Of a stretch of 64,000 nt of DNA, positions 44,818-56,019 are shown in pieces. Below the pieces are notes generated by a model. It was not told where the DNA came from, made no database searches, and saw only the letters and a program-made list of their open reading frames with translations. The number at the start of each line of letters is the position of its first letter. Positions within the stretch are counted from its first letter, which is position 1. The position numbers were made by a program, and so were the translations under genes. This DNA is from Strigamia acuminata (lineage: Eukaryota > Arthropoda > Chilopoda > Geophilomorpha > Linotaeniidae), in the NCBI GenBank assembly GCA_949358305.1, contig OX442318.1, positions 15,792,517 through 15,856,516 on the forward strand. The letters run 5' to 3'.

Positions 44818-46407
44818 TGTGACGGTTACACTGTCATACACTTTGTTAGTATAGGACGATTACTTCACCAATAGATGGCGCTGATGCGTTTTAGCGGTAA
44901 ATTCAAATTTCGACAATTTTTGAGTGAATAAAATATAAATTACTATTTATATTTTATTCCACTGCAACTTTAGACACTTTTAAATACTTTTGGATGTTTA
45001 AAAACTAGTTGATTTATTTGTCACATAATTCTATTGAATTATGTGCAAACTCTACACCTGGTGAAGTCACCCCCCATCACCCACTGTGAGTTGGACTCCT
45101 TTTGGATTATAGTCAAAGGGACTTAATCCAAAATGTGTCCTGCGTATCCAGTTCCTGTAGTGGACCTAGTAGAAGACTATGTCCTGAGTATCCACTTCCT
45201 ATGATCTGGGATTGGATGGATTTGACTGCCCAGTGATCCCATTGGATCACTGAACAGCTATTCTCCTCACCGAGTATATATCCCCCTACAAAACGGATAT
45301 AGCTCGCTCTTGTTCTGTTTTTGTTTGATACTGATATTACTTGAGCACATATTATACTTCTCTGCGTTCCGACAATCCGTTGTAGAAATACTTTGTATTT
45401 AGTGTAAGTATCTAGAGTGGGTAGAAGACTCACAGACACACTGCCCGCCTCTTCATGCCAACATTCCGTTGTAGAAATGTCGTAACTAGAGTGAGTAATT
45501 CACAGACACATTTAAGTGTAGTATCTAGAGTGGGGTACAACCCACAGACGCACTCCCTCCAGCTTCATGCCAACATTCCGTTGTAGAGTGCAGAATCTAG
45601 AGTGGAGTAGAATTCACAGACGCATTGGTAATGTAGAATCTAGAGTGGAGTATTTATATTTCACAGACGCATTATCAGAGTGATCGACGCGGAGTAATTT
45701 CCCGGTTACTCTCCCGCCAGCCAGGACCGAGTGGAGTAATTTCCCGGCGATGGATAACCTTTCCTGCGAGATATTTCGATTCAATTCGTTATTGGTTTGA
45801 CGGAACATTTAAGTCTAACTTAGATGTTGATTGCACTCGGGGCAAAAAATAGCTCGGCGCTATTTTAATATATTTTACTTATTTTCATAGTTTTAGTTAA
45901 GTTTGTGACTCTAAAATATCATGATTAATTCCATAGAATTAATATGAATATTTATTCTCACATTGTTACATCTCGCAATAATTATTGATTTCAATAATTA
46001 TCTGCGATGCGATGTGTGTGACGATACAGAAAAGTCAACCGCACCTCTCGGATATAACCCACCCAGCCTAACCATTTACACGCCTTTTAGAACCAAACCC
46101 CGGACCATTTAGAAGCCAAAGCCATTCATAGATGACATCTTTTACGTCACAGCAATAAGACCGTTACAAATTCTTATTGCATGACTGAAGCCTTCAAATG
46201 ATATTATTTCAGGGCTTTTGCCAAATAAATGTATAGTTTAACTTCTCGTCATTTTAGCCACTTGTAGGCATAGTATTTATATAAGGTTCAAACCGAAATA
46301 AATGTTATATGTTTTGAGAAAACATCAGGTTTGCATATTTTACACTTTCACACAGATAGTTCACACTTTAGTCTAGCAATTGCTATCTCCAGAAGGTAAT
46401 CGTCACA
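44818..46407 (+). repeat. E2 LTR copy 1 (1590 bp)
   Basis: TGTGACGGTTAC to ATCGTCACA. TATATAT at 45274-45280 is a likely TATA box, and AATAAA occurs near 46225 and 46300. At 45410-45700 five degenerate units of CTAGAGTGGAGTA plus CACAGACGCATT are spaced unevenly, two of them with CATGCCAACATTCCGTTGTAG between. AGATGGCG lies 55 bases from the start. Confidence 0.92.
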
Positions 46408-46409
46408 CG

Positions 46410-46427
46410 TGGAGGTTCCACCGAGAT
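46410..46427 (+). other. E2 primer binding site, tRNA-Gln (copy 1)
   Basis: TGGAGGTTCCACCGAGAT, two bases after the LTR end, complementary to the 3' end of tRNA-Gln. The second copy is at 50471-50488. Confidence 0.85.
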
Positions 46428-47283
46428 AGGTTGCATTTTATTGAAGTGAACTCTGTGATCAAGTGTAAAATTGAAAAAATGATTTTCTTGATTATTTTAT
46501 ATAGATATTATAGTTAGAAAATTTCCGATTTTTCTCTATAAATTTACTGTGAAATATTCATTTGTTTTCAAAAAATTCTCATTATCTTTTGGAAATATCT
46601 GAATTCGAATTTTTGGATTATTTTGAAAAACTCATTATAATTCCGAATCTCTTACGAAAAATCTATTATGATTTTATTGAGTTTCCCAGAATATTCGGCT
46701 ATATTCTTGAAAATTTCGAAACCTGGAATTTCGATCAAAAAACGAATTTGACTAGAAATTCTGCTGACTGAAAAATAAAAAAGTTAAAATATTTTATTTT
46801 ACTGGTTAAAAAACTTGACCAAGTTTCTATTGTTCTGTTCAACGTTCTGGATTATTATTCTTAATCCTTGACAAGGCAAAGAATGTGACAAAGTGAGCCA
46901 CTCACGATGCAGCTCGGAGTAGGTCATCCAGATGTGACATTGTTGAGAATTTCGGGTTAGAAATTATCAGAAATTTTTCAACATCGCCAATCACAGCAGA
47001 CTGTCTTGACAAAGGAGATTTTTCGGAAGCTAGTTTGACAACCAATATTCAGCCACACTTGCTTTTCGACAGTGCGACCATCCAGTTGTGCCTTTGTGAC
47101 CAGTGCCCGTTTGGACCATTCTTGACCACGCAACAGGACAGTTCTTTCCCGAAGCCACTTCAGTTTCAGCAGCTAAGGTTGTATTTTTTTCAAATTATTT
47201 CTTAGTTTAATCTTAAGCGTGTTACATTTACGCTAGTTCAGTTAAAGTTTATTTTTTCTTTGTACGTGTATTTCTTGAGTATT
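46428..47283 (+). other. E2 leader (copy 1)
   Basis: About 860 bp, A/T-rich at first and then more mixed. A 69-codon frame at 46562-46771 is A/T-rich and unlike a known protein, so I do not call it a gene. Confidence 0.6.
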
Positions 47284-48870
47284 ATGGCCCGTAGACCTGT
47301 AAGAGTTCGTGGAACACGAGGAAATCGTGGAGCACGACGACGTGGTGGTATGTGTGAAACACCAAGAGGAATTGTGGAGTCTGATTTAGAAAGCCAGGGG
47401 GAAGAAAATGTTCCTAGAGACGTTTCCAACCCAGGTAGTTCTCAAACGGATCCACTATCCGTCCCGCATGATTTAGAGATTTACTGTCGCCATTACCAAT
47501 TGGAAGTGACGCAGTTTTCCTCTCTGTGTGAAGCTCAACAATACACGGCGAATAATCATCACGAGAGAAATCGTGCAATTACTCCCGATGTAGTTGTAAC
47601 CAACGAACGAAGTGTTTCTGTAGATCGAACTGGCCCTCGTTCACCGGCCACATATCGCTACCAACAATTACCTGGATGGCGAATGAATGTTGCTCGTGAC
47701 GACAATGGGCAGTTAAATTCTTCATTATCCGTTCAACCTTCGATTCAGTTACCAGCTAGTTCTTGGCGAGCGAATTCGGCCGAAAGAATGGGAAATTCCG
47801 GACAAGGAAATATTTCTGCGCCAATTTCCCGAAATTTACCAAGTACGACGGCTGTAAATAATATTTTACCCGCTCCCACTGGGAATTTGAATGATTCTTT
47901 CAGAGTTCCACAGCCTCGAACTAATCTGTCGGTCCAACCAAGGGGGAGAAATGAAAATTATCAAAATTTTCAATCTCACACCCAATCTGATGGAGATTTT
48001 AGGAATTATAGAAATTCCCGCTCTCAAGGTGGACGAGCTCCGCCGAGAAATCAACGATTTCCCGGAGCTCCTGGTGATCCTCGTGACTCCGATCCTAACT
48101 CGAGTAGTGACGAATCTCACGCTGGTAGAGGGGGAAATTATAACAATAATTTCCACCGACGAAATAATTCGCGTTCTCCACCGCCACCTGATAGACATCA
48201 AAATTTTCAAGGCGAGCCAAATCCGCCACCCAGAGACCAAGAAAGTCGGTCTACACCCAATTCGAACTCTGCTTCTAATTTGTCGGACGAAAATGTAAAA
48301 CAAATTATTCAGGGTTTAGTTGGTCAAATCCGAAGCCCGAGTAATCCCAGTCAGAATTTTGGAAAAGGAATCGAGATTCCTATTTTTGACGGGAAACAGA
48401 CAGAGGTTGCGCGATTCCTTGAAATCGTCAAAGCTGTCGCACTCGGGAAAGGCATCCCTTTAGACGACATGGTACACACTGCTGTACCTGGACGACTATT
48501 AGGCCATGCACAACGTTGGTTCCATAAGCAACGCCATACTTTTAACAGTTGGCGAACTTTCGAAGCCTCTTTTCTCGATTGTTTCGACCTCGTTCCACTT
48601 ACAAGAGAAAGGCGACTTCTTAATGTAAAACAACGAGCCGACGAATCACTTTATAGTTTTCTTCTGCGTTATACGCAAGAACAAGGTGAAGTGCCGCCAG
48701 GTGATAAAACTGGACGTGCGCAATTATTCGACAATTTAACTCAAGAAAGTTTCACGGCGTTATGTACACAAGGAATGTATGGTAACTTTACAGTAGATGA
48801 CAGTGTGGTCTTGATCCTCAAGATATTCGGAATAAATAGTATGTTAATACAGGTATTAACATATATTTAA
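47284..48870 (+). CDS. gag: E2 Gag-like protein, copy 1 (528 aa)
   Basis: Probable capsid protein of a non-autonomous element. The start is the ATG at 47284 in a good context (ATTATGG); the frame is open slightly upstream without an ATG. The N-terminus is very Arg-rich (RRPVRVRGTRGNRGARRRGG), the middle (~150-335) is low-complexity Asn/Pro/Ser/Arg, and residues ~355-500 align with the capsid domain of the E1 Gag (IPIFDGKQTEVARFLEIVK; AQRWFHKQRHTFNSWRTFEA). There is no CCHC knuckle and no protease. The last ~15 residues read into DNA just before the polypurine tract, so the C-terminus and all of pol seem to have been lost by one deletion. It may need Pol from E1-like elements. Confidence 0.88.
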   Translation: MARRPVRVRGTRGNRGARRRGGMCETPRGIVESDLESQGEENVPRDVSNPGSSQTDPLSVPHDLEIYCRHYQLEVTQFSSLCEAQQYTANNHHERNRAITPDVVVTNERSVSVDRTGPRSPATYRYQQLPGWRMNVARDDNGQLNSSLSVQPSIQLPASSWRANSAERMGNSGQGNISAPISRNLPSTTAVNNILPAPTGNLNDSFRVPQPRTNLSVQPRGRNENYQNFQSHTQSDGDFRNYRNSRSQGGRAPPRNQRFPGAPGDPRDSDPNSSSDESHAGRGGNYNNNFHRRNNSRSPPPPDRHQNFQGEPNPPPRDQESRSTPNSNSASNLSDENVKQIIQGLVGQIRSPSNPSQNFGKGIEIPIFDGKQTEVARFLEIVKAVALGKGIPLDDMVHTAVPGRLLGHAQRWFHKQRHTFNSWRTFEASFLDCFDLVPLTRERRLLNVKQRADESLYSFLLRYTQEQGEVPPGDKTGRAQLFDNLTQESFTALCTQGMYGNFTVDDSVVLILKIFGINSMLIQVLTYI

Positions 48871-50468
48871 GGGGGACTTGTGACGGTTACACTGTCATAC
48901 ACTTTGTTAGTATAGGACGATTACTTCACCAATAGATGGCGCTGATGCGTTTTAGCGGTAAATTCAAATTTCGACAATTTTTGAGTGAATAAAATATAAA
49001 TTACTATTTATATTTTATTCCACTGCAACTTTAGACACTTTTAAATACTTTTGGATGTTTAAAAACTAGTTGATTTATTTGTCACATAATTCTATTGAAT
49101 TATGTGCAAACTCTACACCTGGTGAAGTCACCCCCCATCACCCACTGTGAGTTGGACTCCTTTTGGATTATAGTCAAAGGGACTTAATCCAAAATGTGTC
49201 CTGCGTATCCAGTTCCTGTAGTGGACCTAGTAGAAGACTATGTCCTGAGTATCCACTTCCTATGATCTGGGATTGGATGGATTTGACTGCCCAGTGATCC
49301 CATTGGATCACTGAACAGCTATTCTCCTCACCGAGTATATATCCCCCTACAAAACGGATATAGCTCGCTCTTGTTCTGTTTTTGTTTGATACTGATATTA
49401 CTTGAGCACATATTATACTTCTCTGCGTTCCGACAATCCGTTGTAGAAATACTTTGTATTTAGTGTAAGTATCTAGAGTGGGTAGAAGACTCACAGACAC
49501 ACTGCCCGCCTCTTCATGCCAACATTCCGTTGTAGAAATGTCGTAACTAGAGTGAGTAATTCACAGACACATTTAAGTGTAGTATCTAGAGTGGGGTACA
49601 ACCCACAGACGCACTCCCTCCAGCTTCATGCCAACATTCCGTTGTAGAGTGCAGAATCTAGAGTGGAGTAGAATTCACAGACGCATTGGTAATGTAGAAT
49701 CTAGAGTGGAGTATTTATATTTCACAGACGCATTATCAGAGTGATCGACGCGGAGTAATTTCCCGGTTACTCTCCCGCCAGCCAGGACCGAGTGGAGTAA
49801 TTTCCCGGCGATGGATAACCTTTCCTGCGAGATATTTCGATTCAATTCGTTATTGGTTTGACGGAACATTTAAGTCTAACTTAGATGTTGATTGCACTCG
49901 GGGCAAAAAATAGCTCGGCGCTATTTTAATATATTTTACTTATTTTCATAGTTTTAGTTAAGTTTGTGACTCTAAAATATCATGATTAATTCCATAGAAT
50001 TAATATGAATATTTATTCTCACATTGTTACATCTCGCAATAATTATTGATTTCAATAATTATCTGCGATGCGATGTGTGTGACGATACAGAAAAGTCAAC
50101 CGCACCTCTCGGATATAACCCACCCAGCCTAACCATTTACACGCCTTTTAGAACCAAACCCCGGACCATTTAGAAGCCAAAGCCATTCATAGATGACATC
50201 TTTTACGTCACAGCAATAAGACCGTTACAAATTCTTATTGCATGACTGAAGCCTTCAAATGATATTATTTCAGGGCTTTTGCCAAATAAATGTATAGTTT
50301 AACTTCTCGTCATTTTAGCCACTTGTAGGCATAGTATTTATATAAGGTTCAAACCGAAATAAATGTTATATGTTTTGAGAAAACATCAGGTTTGCATATT
50401 TTACACTTTCACACAGATAGTTCACACTTTAGTCTAGCAATTGCTATCTCCAGAAGGTAATCGTCACA
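48871..50468 (+). repeat. E2 LTR copy 2 with the preceding polypurine tract
   Basis: The purine run GGGGGACTT at 48871-48878 precedes the LTR, which runs from 48879 to 50468. It appears identical to copies 1 and 3. It serves as the 3' LTR of the first repeat and the 5' LTR of the second. Confidence 0.92.
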
Positions 50469-51344
50469 CGTGGAGGTTCCACCGAGATAGGTTGCATTTT
50501 ATTGAAGTGAACTCTGTGATCAAGTGTAAAATTGAAAAAATGATTTTCTTGATTATTTTATATAGATATTATAGTTAGAAAATTTCCGATTTTTCTCTAT
50601 AAATTTACTGTGAAATATTCATTTGTTTTCAAAAAATTCTCATTATCTTTTGGAAATATCTGAATTCGAATTTTTGGATTATTTTGAAAAACTCATTATA
50701 ATTCCGAATCTCTTACGAAAAATCTATTATGATTTTATTGAGTTTCCCAGAATATTCGGCTATATTCTTGAAAATTTCGAAACCTGGAATTTCGATCAAA
50801 AAACGAATTTGACTAGAAATTCTGCTGACTGAAAAATAAAAAAGTTAAAATATTTTATTTTACTGGTTAAAAAACTTGACCAAGTTTCTATTGTTCTGTT
50901 CAACGTTCTGGATTATTATTCTTAATCCTTGACAAGGCAAAGAATGTGACAAAGTGAGCCACTCACGATGCAGCTCGGAGTAGGTCATCCAGATGTGACA
51001 TTGTTGAGAATTTCGGGTTAGAAATTATCAGAAATTTTTCAACATCGCCAATCACAGCAGACTGTCTTGACAAAGGAGATTTTTCGGAAGCTAGTTTGAC
51101 AACCAATATTCAGCCACACTTGCTTTTCGACAGTGCGACCATCCAGTTGTGCCTTTGTGACCAGTGCCCGTTTGGACCATTCTTGACCACGCAACAGGAC
51201 AGTTCTTTCCCGAAGCCACTTCAGTTTCAGCAGCTAAGGTTGTATTTTTTTCAAATTATTTCTTAGTTTAATCTTAAGCGTGTTACATTTACGCTAGTTC
51301 AGTTAAAGTTTATTTTTTCTTTGTACGTGTATTTCTTGAGTATT
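50469..51344 (+). other. E2 primer site and leader (copy 2)
   Basis: Repeat of 46408-47283 with the tRNA-Gln site at 50471-50488. No gene seen. Confidence 0.7.
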
Positions 51345-52931
51345 ATGGCCCGTAGACCTGTAAGAGTTCGTGGAACACGAGGAAATCGTGGAGCACGACG
51401 ACGTGGTGGTATGTGTGAAACACCAAGAGGAATTGTGGAGTCTGATTTAGAAAGCCAGGGGGAAGAAAATGTTCCTAGAGACGTTTCCAACCCAGGTAGT
51501 TCTCAAACGGATCCACTATCCGTCCCGCATGATTTAGAGGTTTACTGTCGCCATTACCAATTGGAAGTGACGCAGTTTTCCTCTCTGTGTGAAGCTCAAC
51601 AATACACGGCGAATAATCATCACGAGAGAAATCGTGCAATTACTCCCGATGTAGTTGTAACCAACGAACGAAGTGTTTCTGTAGATCGAACTGGCCCTCG
51701 TTCACCGGCCACATATCGCTACCAACAATTACCTGGATGGCGAATGAATGTTGCTCGTGACGACAATGGGCAGTTAAATTCTTCATTATCCGTTCAACCT
51801 TCGATTCAGTTACCAGCTAGTTCTTGGCGAGCGAATTCGGCCGAAAGAATGGGAAATTCCGGACAAGGAAATATTTCTGCGCCAATTTCCCGAAATTTAC
51901 CAAGTACGACGGCTGTAAATAATATTTTACCCGCTCCCACTGGGAATTTGAATGATTCTTTCAGAGTTCCACAGCCTCGAACTAATCTGTCGGTCCAACC
52001 AAGGGGGAGAAATGAAAATTATCAAAATTTTCAATCTCACACCCAATCTGATGGAGATTTTAGGAATTATAGAAATTCCCGCTCTCAAGGTGGACGAGCT
52101 CCGCCGAGAAATCAACGATTTCCCGGAGCTCCTGGTGATCCTCGTGACTCCGATCCTAACTCGAGTAGTGACGAATCTCACGCTGGTAGAGGGGGAAATT
52201 ATAACAATAATTTCCACCGACGAAATAATTCGCGTTCTCCACCGCCACCTGATAGACATCAAAATTTTCAAGGCGAGCCAAATCCGCCACCCAGAGACCA
52301 AGAAAGTCGGTCTACACCCAATTCGAACTCTGCTTCTAATTTGTCGGACGAAAATGTAAAACAAATTATTCAGGGTTTAGTTGGTCAAATCCGAAGCCCG
52401 AGTAATCCCAGTCAGAATTTTGGAAAAGGAATCGAGATTCCTATTTTTGACGGGAAACAGACAGAGGTTGCGCGATTCCTTGAAATCGTCAAAGCTGTCG
52501 CACTCGGGAAAGGCATCCCTTTAGACGACATGGTACACACTGCTGTACCTGGACGACTATTAGGCCATGCACAACGTTGGTTCCATAAGCAACGCCATAC
52601 TTTTAACAGTTGGCGAACTTTCGAAGCCTCTTTTCTCGATTGTTTCGACCTCGTTCCACTTACAAGAGAAAGGCGACTTCTTAATGTAAAACAACGAGCC
52701 GACGAATCACTTTATAGTTTTCTTCTGCGTTATACGCAAGAACAAGGTGAAGTGCCGCCAGGTGATAAAACTGGACGTGCGCAATTATTCGACAATTTAA
52801 CTCAAGAAAGTTTCACGGCGTTATGTACACAAGGAATGTATGGTAACTTTACAGTAGATGACAGTGTGGTCTTGATCCTCAAGATATTCGGAATAAATAG
52901 TATGTTAATACAGGTATTAACATATATTTAA
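51345..52931 (+). CDS. gag: E2 Gag-like protein, copy 2 (528 aa)
   Basis: Same protein as at 47284-48870. The one difference I see is Ile to Val near residue 66, from an A to G change (47479 against 51540). The frame is open. Near-identity over 4 kb means the duplication is very recent or maintained by recombination, or is an assembly artefact; the single base difference argues for two real copies. Confidence 0.88.
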   Translation: MARRPVRVRGTRGNRGARRRGGMCETPRGIVESDLESQGEENVPRDVSNPGSSQTDPLSVPHDLEVYCRHYQLEVTQFSSLCEAQQYTANNHHERNRAITPDVVVTNERSVSVDRTGPRSPATYRYQQLPGWRMNVARDDNGQLNSSLSVQPSIQLPASSWRANSAERMGNSGQGNISAPISRNLPSTTAVNNILPAPTGNLNDSFRVPQPRTNLSVQPRGRNENYQNFQSHTQSDGDFRNYRNSRSQGGRAPPRNQRFPGAPGDPRDSDPNSSSDESHAGRGGNYNNNFHRRNNSRSPPPPDRHQNFQGEPNPPPRDQESRSTPNSNSASNLSDENVKQIIQGLVGQIRSPSNPSQNFGKGIEIPIFDGKQTEVARFLEIVKAVALGKGIPLDDMVHTAVPGRLLGHAQRWFHKQRHTFNSWRTFEASFLDCFDLVPLTRERRLLNVKQRADESLYSFLLRYTQEQGEVPPGDKTGRAQLFDNLTQESFTALCTQGMYGNFTVDDSVVLILKIFGINSMLIQVLTYI

Positions 52932-54529
52932 GGGGGACTTGTGACGGTTACACTGTCATACACTTTGTTAGTATAGGACGATTACTTCACCAATAGATGG
53001 CGCTGATGCGTTTTAGCGGTAAATTCAAATTTCGACAATTTTTGAGTGAATAAAATATAAATTACTATTTATATTTTATTCCACTGCAACTTTAGACACT
53101 TTTAAATACTTTTGGATGTTTAAAAACTAGTTGATTTATTTGTCACATAATTCTATTGAATTATGTGCAAACTCTACACCTGGTGAAGTCACCCCCCATC
53201 ACCCACTGTGAGTTGGACTCCTTTTGGATTATAGTCAAAGGGACTTAATCCAAAATGTGTCCTGCGTATCCAGTTCCTGTAGTGGACCTAGTAGAAGACT
53301 ATGTCCTGAGTATCCACTTCCTATGATCTGGGATTGGATGGATTTGACTGCCCAGTGATCCCATTGGATCACTGAACAGCTATTCTCCTCACCGAGTATA
53401 TATCCCCCTACAAAACGGATATAGCTCGCTCTTGTTCTGTTTTTGTTTGATACTGATATTACTTGAGCACATATTATACTTCTCTGCGTTCCGACAATCC
53501 GTTGTAGAAATACTTTGTATTTAGTGTAAGTATCTAGAGTGGGTAGAAGACTCACAGACACACTGCCCGCCTCTTCATGCCAACATTCCGTTGTAGAAAT
53601 GTCGTAACTAGAGTGAGTAATTCACAGACACATTTAAGTGTAGTATCTAGAGTGGGGTACAACCCACAGACGCACTCCCTCCAGCTTCATGCCAACATTC
53701 CGTTGTAGAGTGCAGAATCTAGAGTGGAGTAGAATTCACAGACGCATTGGTAATGTAGAATCTAGAGTGGAGTATTTATATTTCACAGACGCATTATCAG
53801 AGTGATCGACGCGGAGTAATTTCCCGGTTACTCTCCCGCCAGCCAGGACCGAGTGGAGTAATTTCCCGGCGATGGATAACCTTTCCTGCGAGATATTTCG
53901 ATTCAATTCGTTATTGGTTTGACGGAACATTTAAGTCTAACTTAGATGTTGATTGCACTCGGGGCAAAAAATAGCTCGGCGCTATTTTAATATATTTTAC
54001 TTATTTTCATAGTTTTAGTTAAGTTTGTGACTCTAAAATATCATGATTAATTCCATAGAATTAATATGAATATTTATTCTCACATTGTTACATCTCGCAA
54101 TAATTATTGATTTCAATAATTATCTGCGATGCGATGTGTGTGACGATACAGAAAAGTCAACCGCACCTCTCGGATATAACCCACCCAGCCTAACCATTTA
54201 CACGCCTTTTAGAACCAAACCCCGGACCATTTAGAAGCCAAAGCCATTCATAGATGACATCTTTTACGTCACAGCAATAAGACCGTTACAAATTCTTATT
54301 GCATGACTGAAGCCTTCAAATGATATTATTTCAGGGCTTTTGCCAAATAAATGTATAGTTTAACTTCTCGTCATTTTAGCCACTTGTAGGCATAGTATTT
54401 ATATAAGGTTCAAACCGAAATAAATGTTATATGTTTTGAGAAAACATCAGGTTTGCATATTTTACACTTTCACACAGATAGTTCACACTTTAGTCTAGCA
54501 ATTGCTATCTCCAGAAGGTAATCGTCACA
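52932..54529 (+). repeat. E2 LTR copy 3 with the preceding polypurine tract
   Basis: The LTR runs from 52940 to 54529 and ends ATCGTCACA, followed by the GCGT duplication at 54530-54533. Confidence 0.92.
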
Positions 54530-55565
54530 GCGTAATTCAAACTCGATAAAACTAAAAAGTGTGATAAATAATTATTTAGACACGGTGAATAAAATATAAC
54601 TATTTTATTCGATATAAACTAAGTATTATTTACTTGACCATGTTGATTCTATCGAATCAATATCCACATTACTTACCTGTCGAAGGGAACCAATCGGACC
54701 CTTCCGGACCCCAACTGGGCTCATCTGGACATAGTCATATATTAGGTCCGGACTAGTGACCCACGAATCCGCCGATTCGTACGCTGATTGGCTATCGCCA
54801 ATCTAGTAGTTCTACAGAACTATATAAGCTCCAGTTTCTCACCCGCTAACCCCCCTGGCTTGATAACTGAACTTGTATATTGTCTGTAGTTGAATTGTTA
54901 TCGTTTGATTTCATTATTCTCTATCGACACATCAGGCCACCTCAGCTCTCCACAGTTAGTATTCATTACTATTTTGTTATTGCTGTTGTAGGGCTATTTC
55001 GGGAAGGCTAACTCCGGTAATAGACATGCAGTCGCATGAAATGGCCTTGTAACGTTAGCCAGCTGTTCTACGGGACAGTAGGACTTCGTACGGTGGCTTA
55101 ATATAACGGTCGTATACAGTACGACCTTGCTATATGAAAGTAGGTCCCTCAGCTAACTGGCCTCAGTCCGCTGCAGGATGGCTGTTGTAAACAGCCCACG
55201 CAGGTTCCCGTCTTTCTACGATTGGTCCTTCCGCTCGTTAAAAGTCGGTAAAGGCCTAATGCACAGGTAACACGCCGGATTGGTAGCCCGTGAGTAATAT
55301 CTTCAAGATGTTGCGATGAATAACTACCTGGATAATGGTAATCCAACGGCAGTGGCCGATTAATATTTTACCCGGTGCTCGATCATTGGATCCCGCCATC
55401 GTAAGGCATGCTGGCGGATGGAGGAGTCAAATCCTCCCGCGATGGTTCTCTCGACCGTCGTGACGGTCCCCGCCCCATCGTACCCTCCGGGTTAGTAACC
55501 CGTGAACAGGAGTTGAACAACACTGTGTTAAATAAATTACTCGGGCATTGGTAATCCTGTATTGG
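54530..55565 (+). repeat. E1 3' LTR, continuation after E2
   Basis: Matches 1987-3022 with about 14 base differences by eye, for example GACACGATG against GACACGGTG, and ATGGCCCC against ATGGCCTT. It stops at CCTGTATTGG, where E3 is inserted; the uninterrupted LTR continues CAATATC. The remaining ~1.2 kb should lie beyond the window. Confidence 0.92.
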
Positions 55566-55997
55566 TGTTGGCCTTTAATCTTAAATAAGGTGAGTTGAAG
55601 CAACTTTCAAGGTTTTGCATTACTAGCACAAATTGTGCCGCCATCTTTAATGCAGTGGAAAATCATGTGCAATAAGCAATACACGGTTTGAGGTTATTTG
55701 ACCTCACAAACTATAAGAAGGACAAATCAACAACTTAAAACAGAACAAGTTCTTAATACAAAATGCTCATAAGAGCAGACGACAATTAGACAAATCATTA
55801 TATAAAGGTAAATCAGTTGTGGTAACGAAACACGCATTAGATAAAAAGCAATAACAACTGATCGGCAATTCCGGGACATAATACAATGATAAACTAATCG
55901 CGTAACAATCGCGCTAATTCGGAAACGCACGAAGTAATCTCTCCATCGTAAATCGGAACTGACTGTGACAACACTTGTCCCTAAACTTTACATATCA
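55566..55997 (-). repeat. E3 3' LTR (~432 bp)
   Basis: On the minus strand it runs TGATATGTAAAG … AAGGCCAACA, preceded by the purine run CCAGAGGGGGTAT. The inner edge is set by the TG and the purine tract and could be off by a base or two. ATTGG (55561-55565) is the predicted 5-bp target sequence; its partner lies outside the window. Confidence 0.8.
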
Positions 55998-56019
55998 ATA
56001 CCCCCTCTGGACAACTTTG

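Larger units (their letters stand above)
44818..54529 (+). mobile_element. E2: gag-only LTR element in a tandem LTR-gag-LTR-gag-LTR form
   Basis: Three 1590-bp LTRs (44818, 48879, 52940) alternate with two internal parts, at an exact 4061-bp period. Only one GCGT duplication brackets the whole, so the tandem integrated as a unit or grew by LTR recombination afterwards. The internal part has a tRNA-Gln primer site, a leader, a single gag-like ORF and a polypurine tract, with no protease, RT or integrase. This is the layout of non-autonomous TR-GAG-type elements. LTR ends (TGTGA…AATCGTCACA), primer and Gag resemble E1, a likely relative or helper. Confidence 0.9.
1925..55565 (+). mobile_element. 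E1: large Ty3/Gypsy LTR retrotransposon with gag, pol and a third ORF, split by nested insertions
   Basis: The 5' LTR starts TGTGATGATTAC at 1925 and ends in TCGTCACA at 4228. The same start recurs at 44752 after a polypurine tract, so the internal part is 4229-44751, less the 29.6-kb insertion 14617-44247. The 3' LTR is interrupted at 44817 by E2, resumes at 54530 and stops at 55565, where E3 is inserted. Domain order (gag; PR-RT-RNaseH-IN) is that of Ty3/Gypsy. The 3' end of the element lies beyond the window, so its target duplication cannot be tested; the left flank is AAGT in the satellite. Without insertions, and with a full-length 3' LTR, it would be about 15.5 kb. Confidence 0.93.

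Noticed and set aside
46562-46771. 69-aa ORF in the E2 leader (also at 50623)
   Set aside because: A/T-rich, short and only conserved because the two copies are near-identical.
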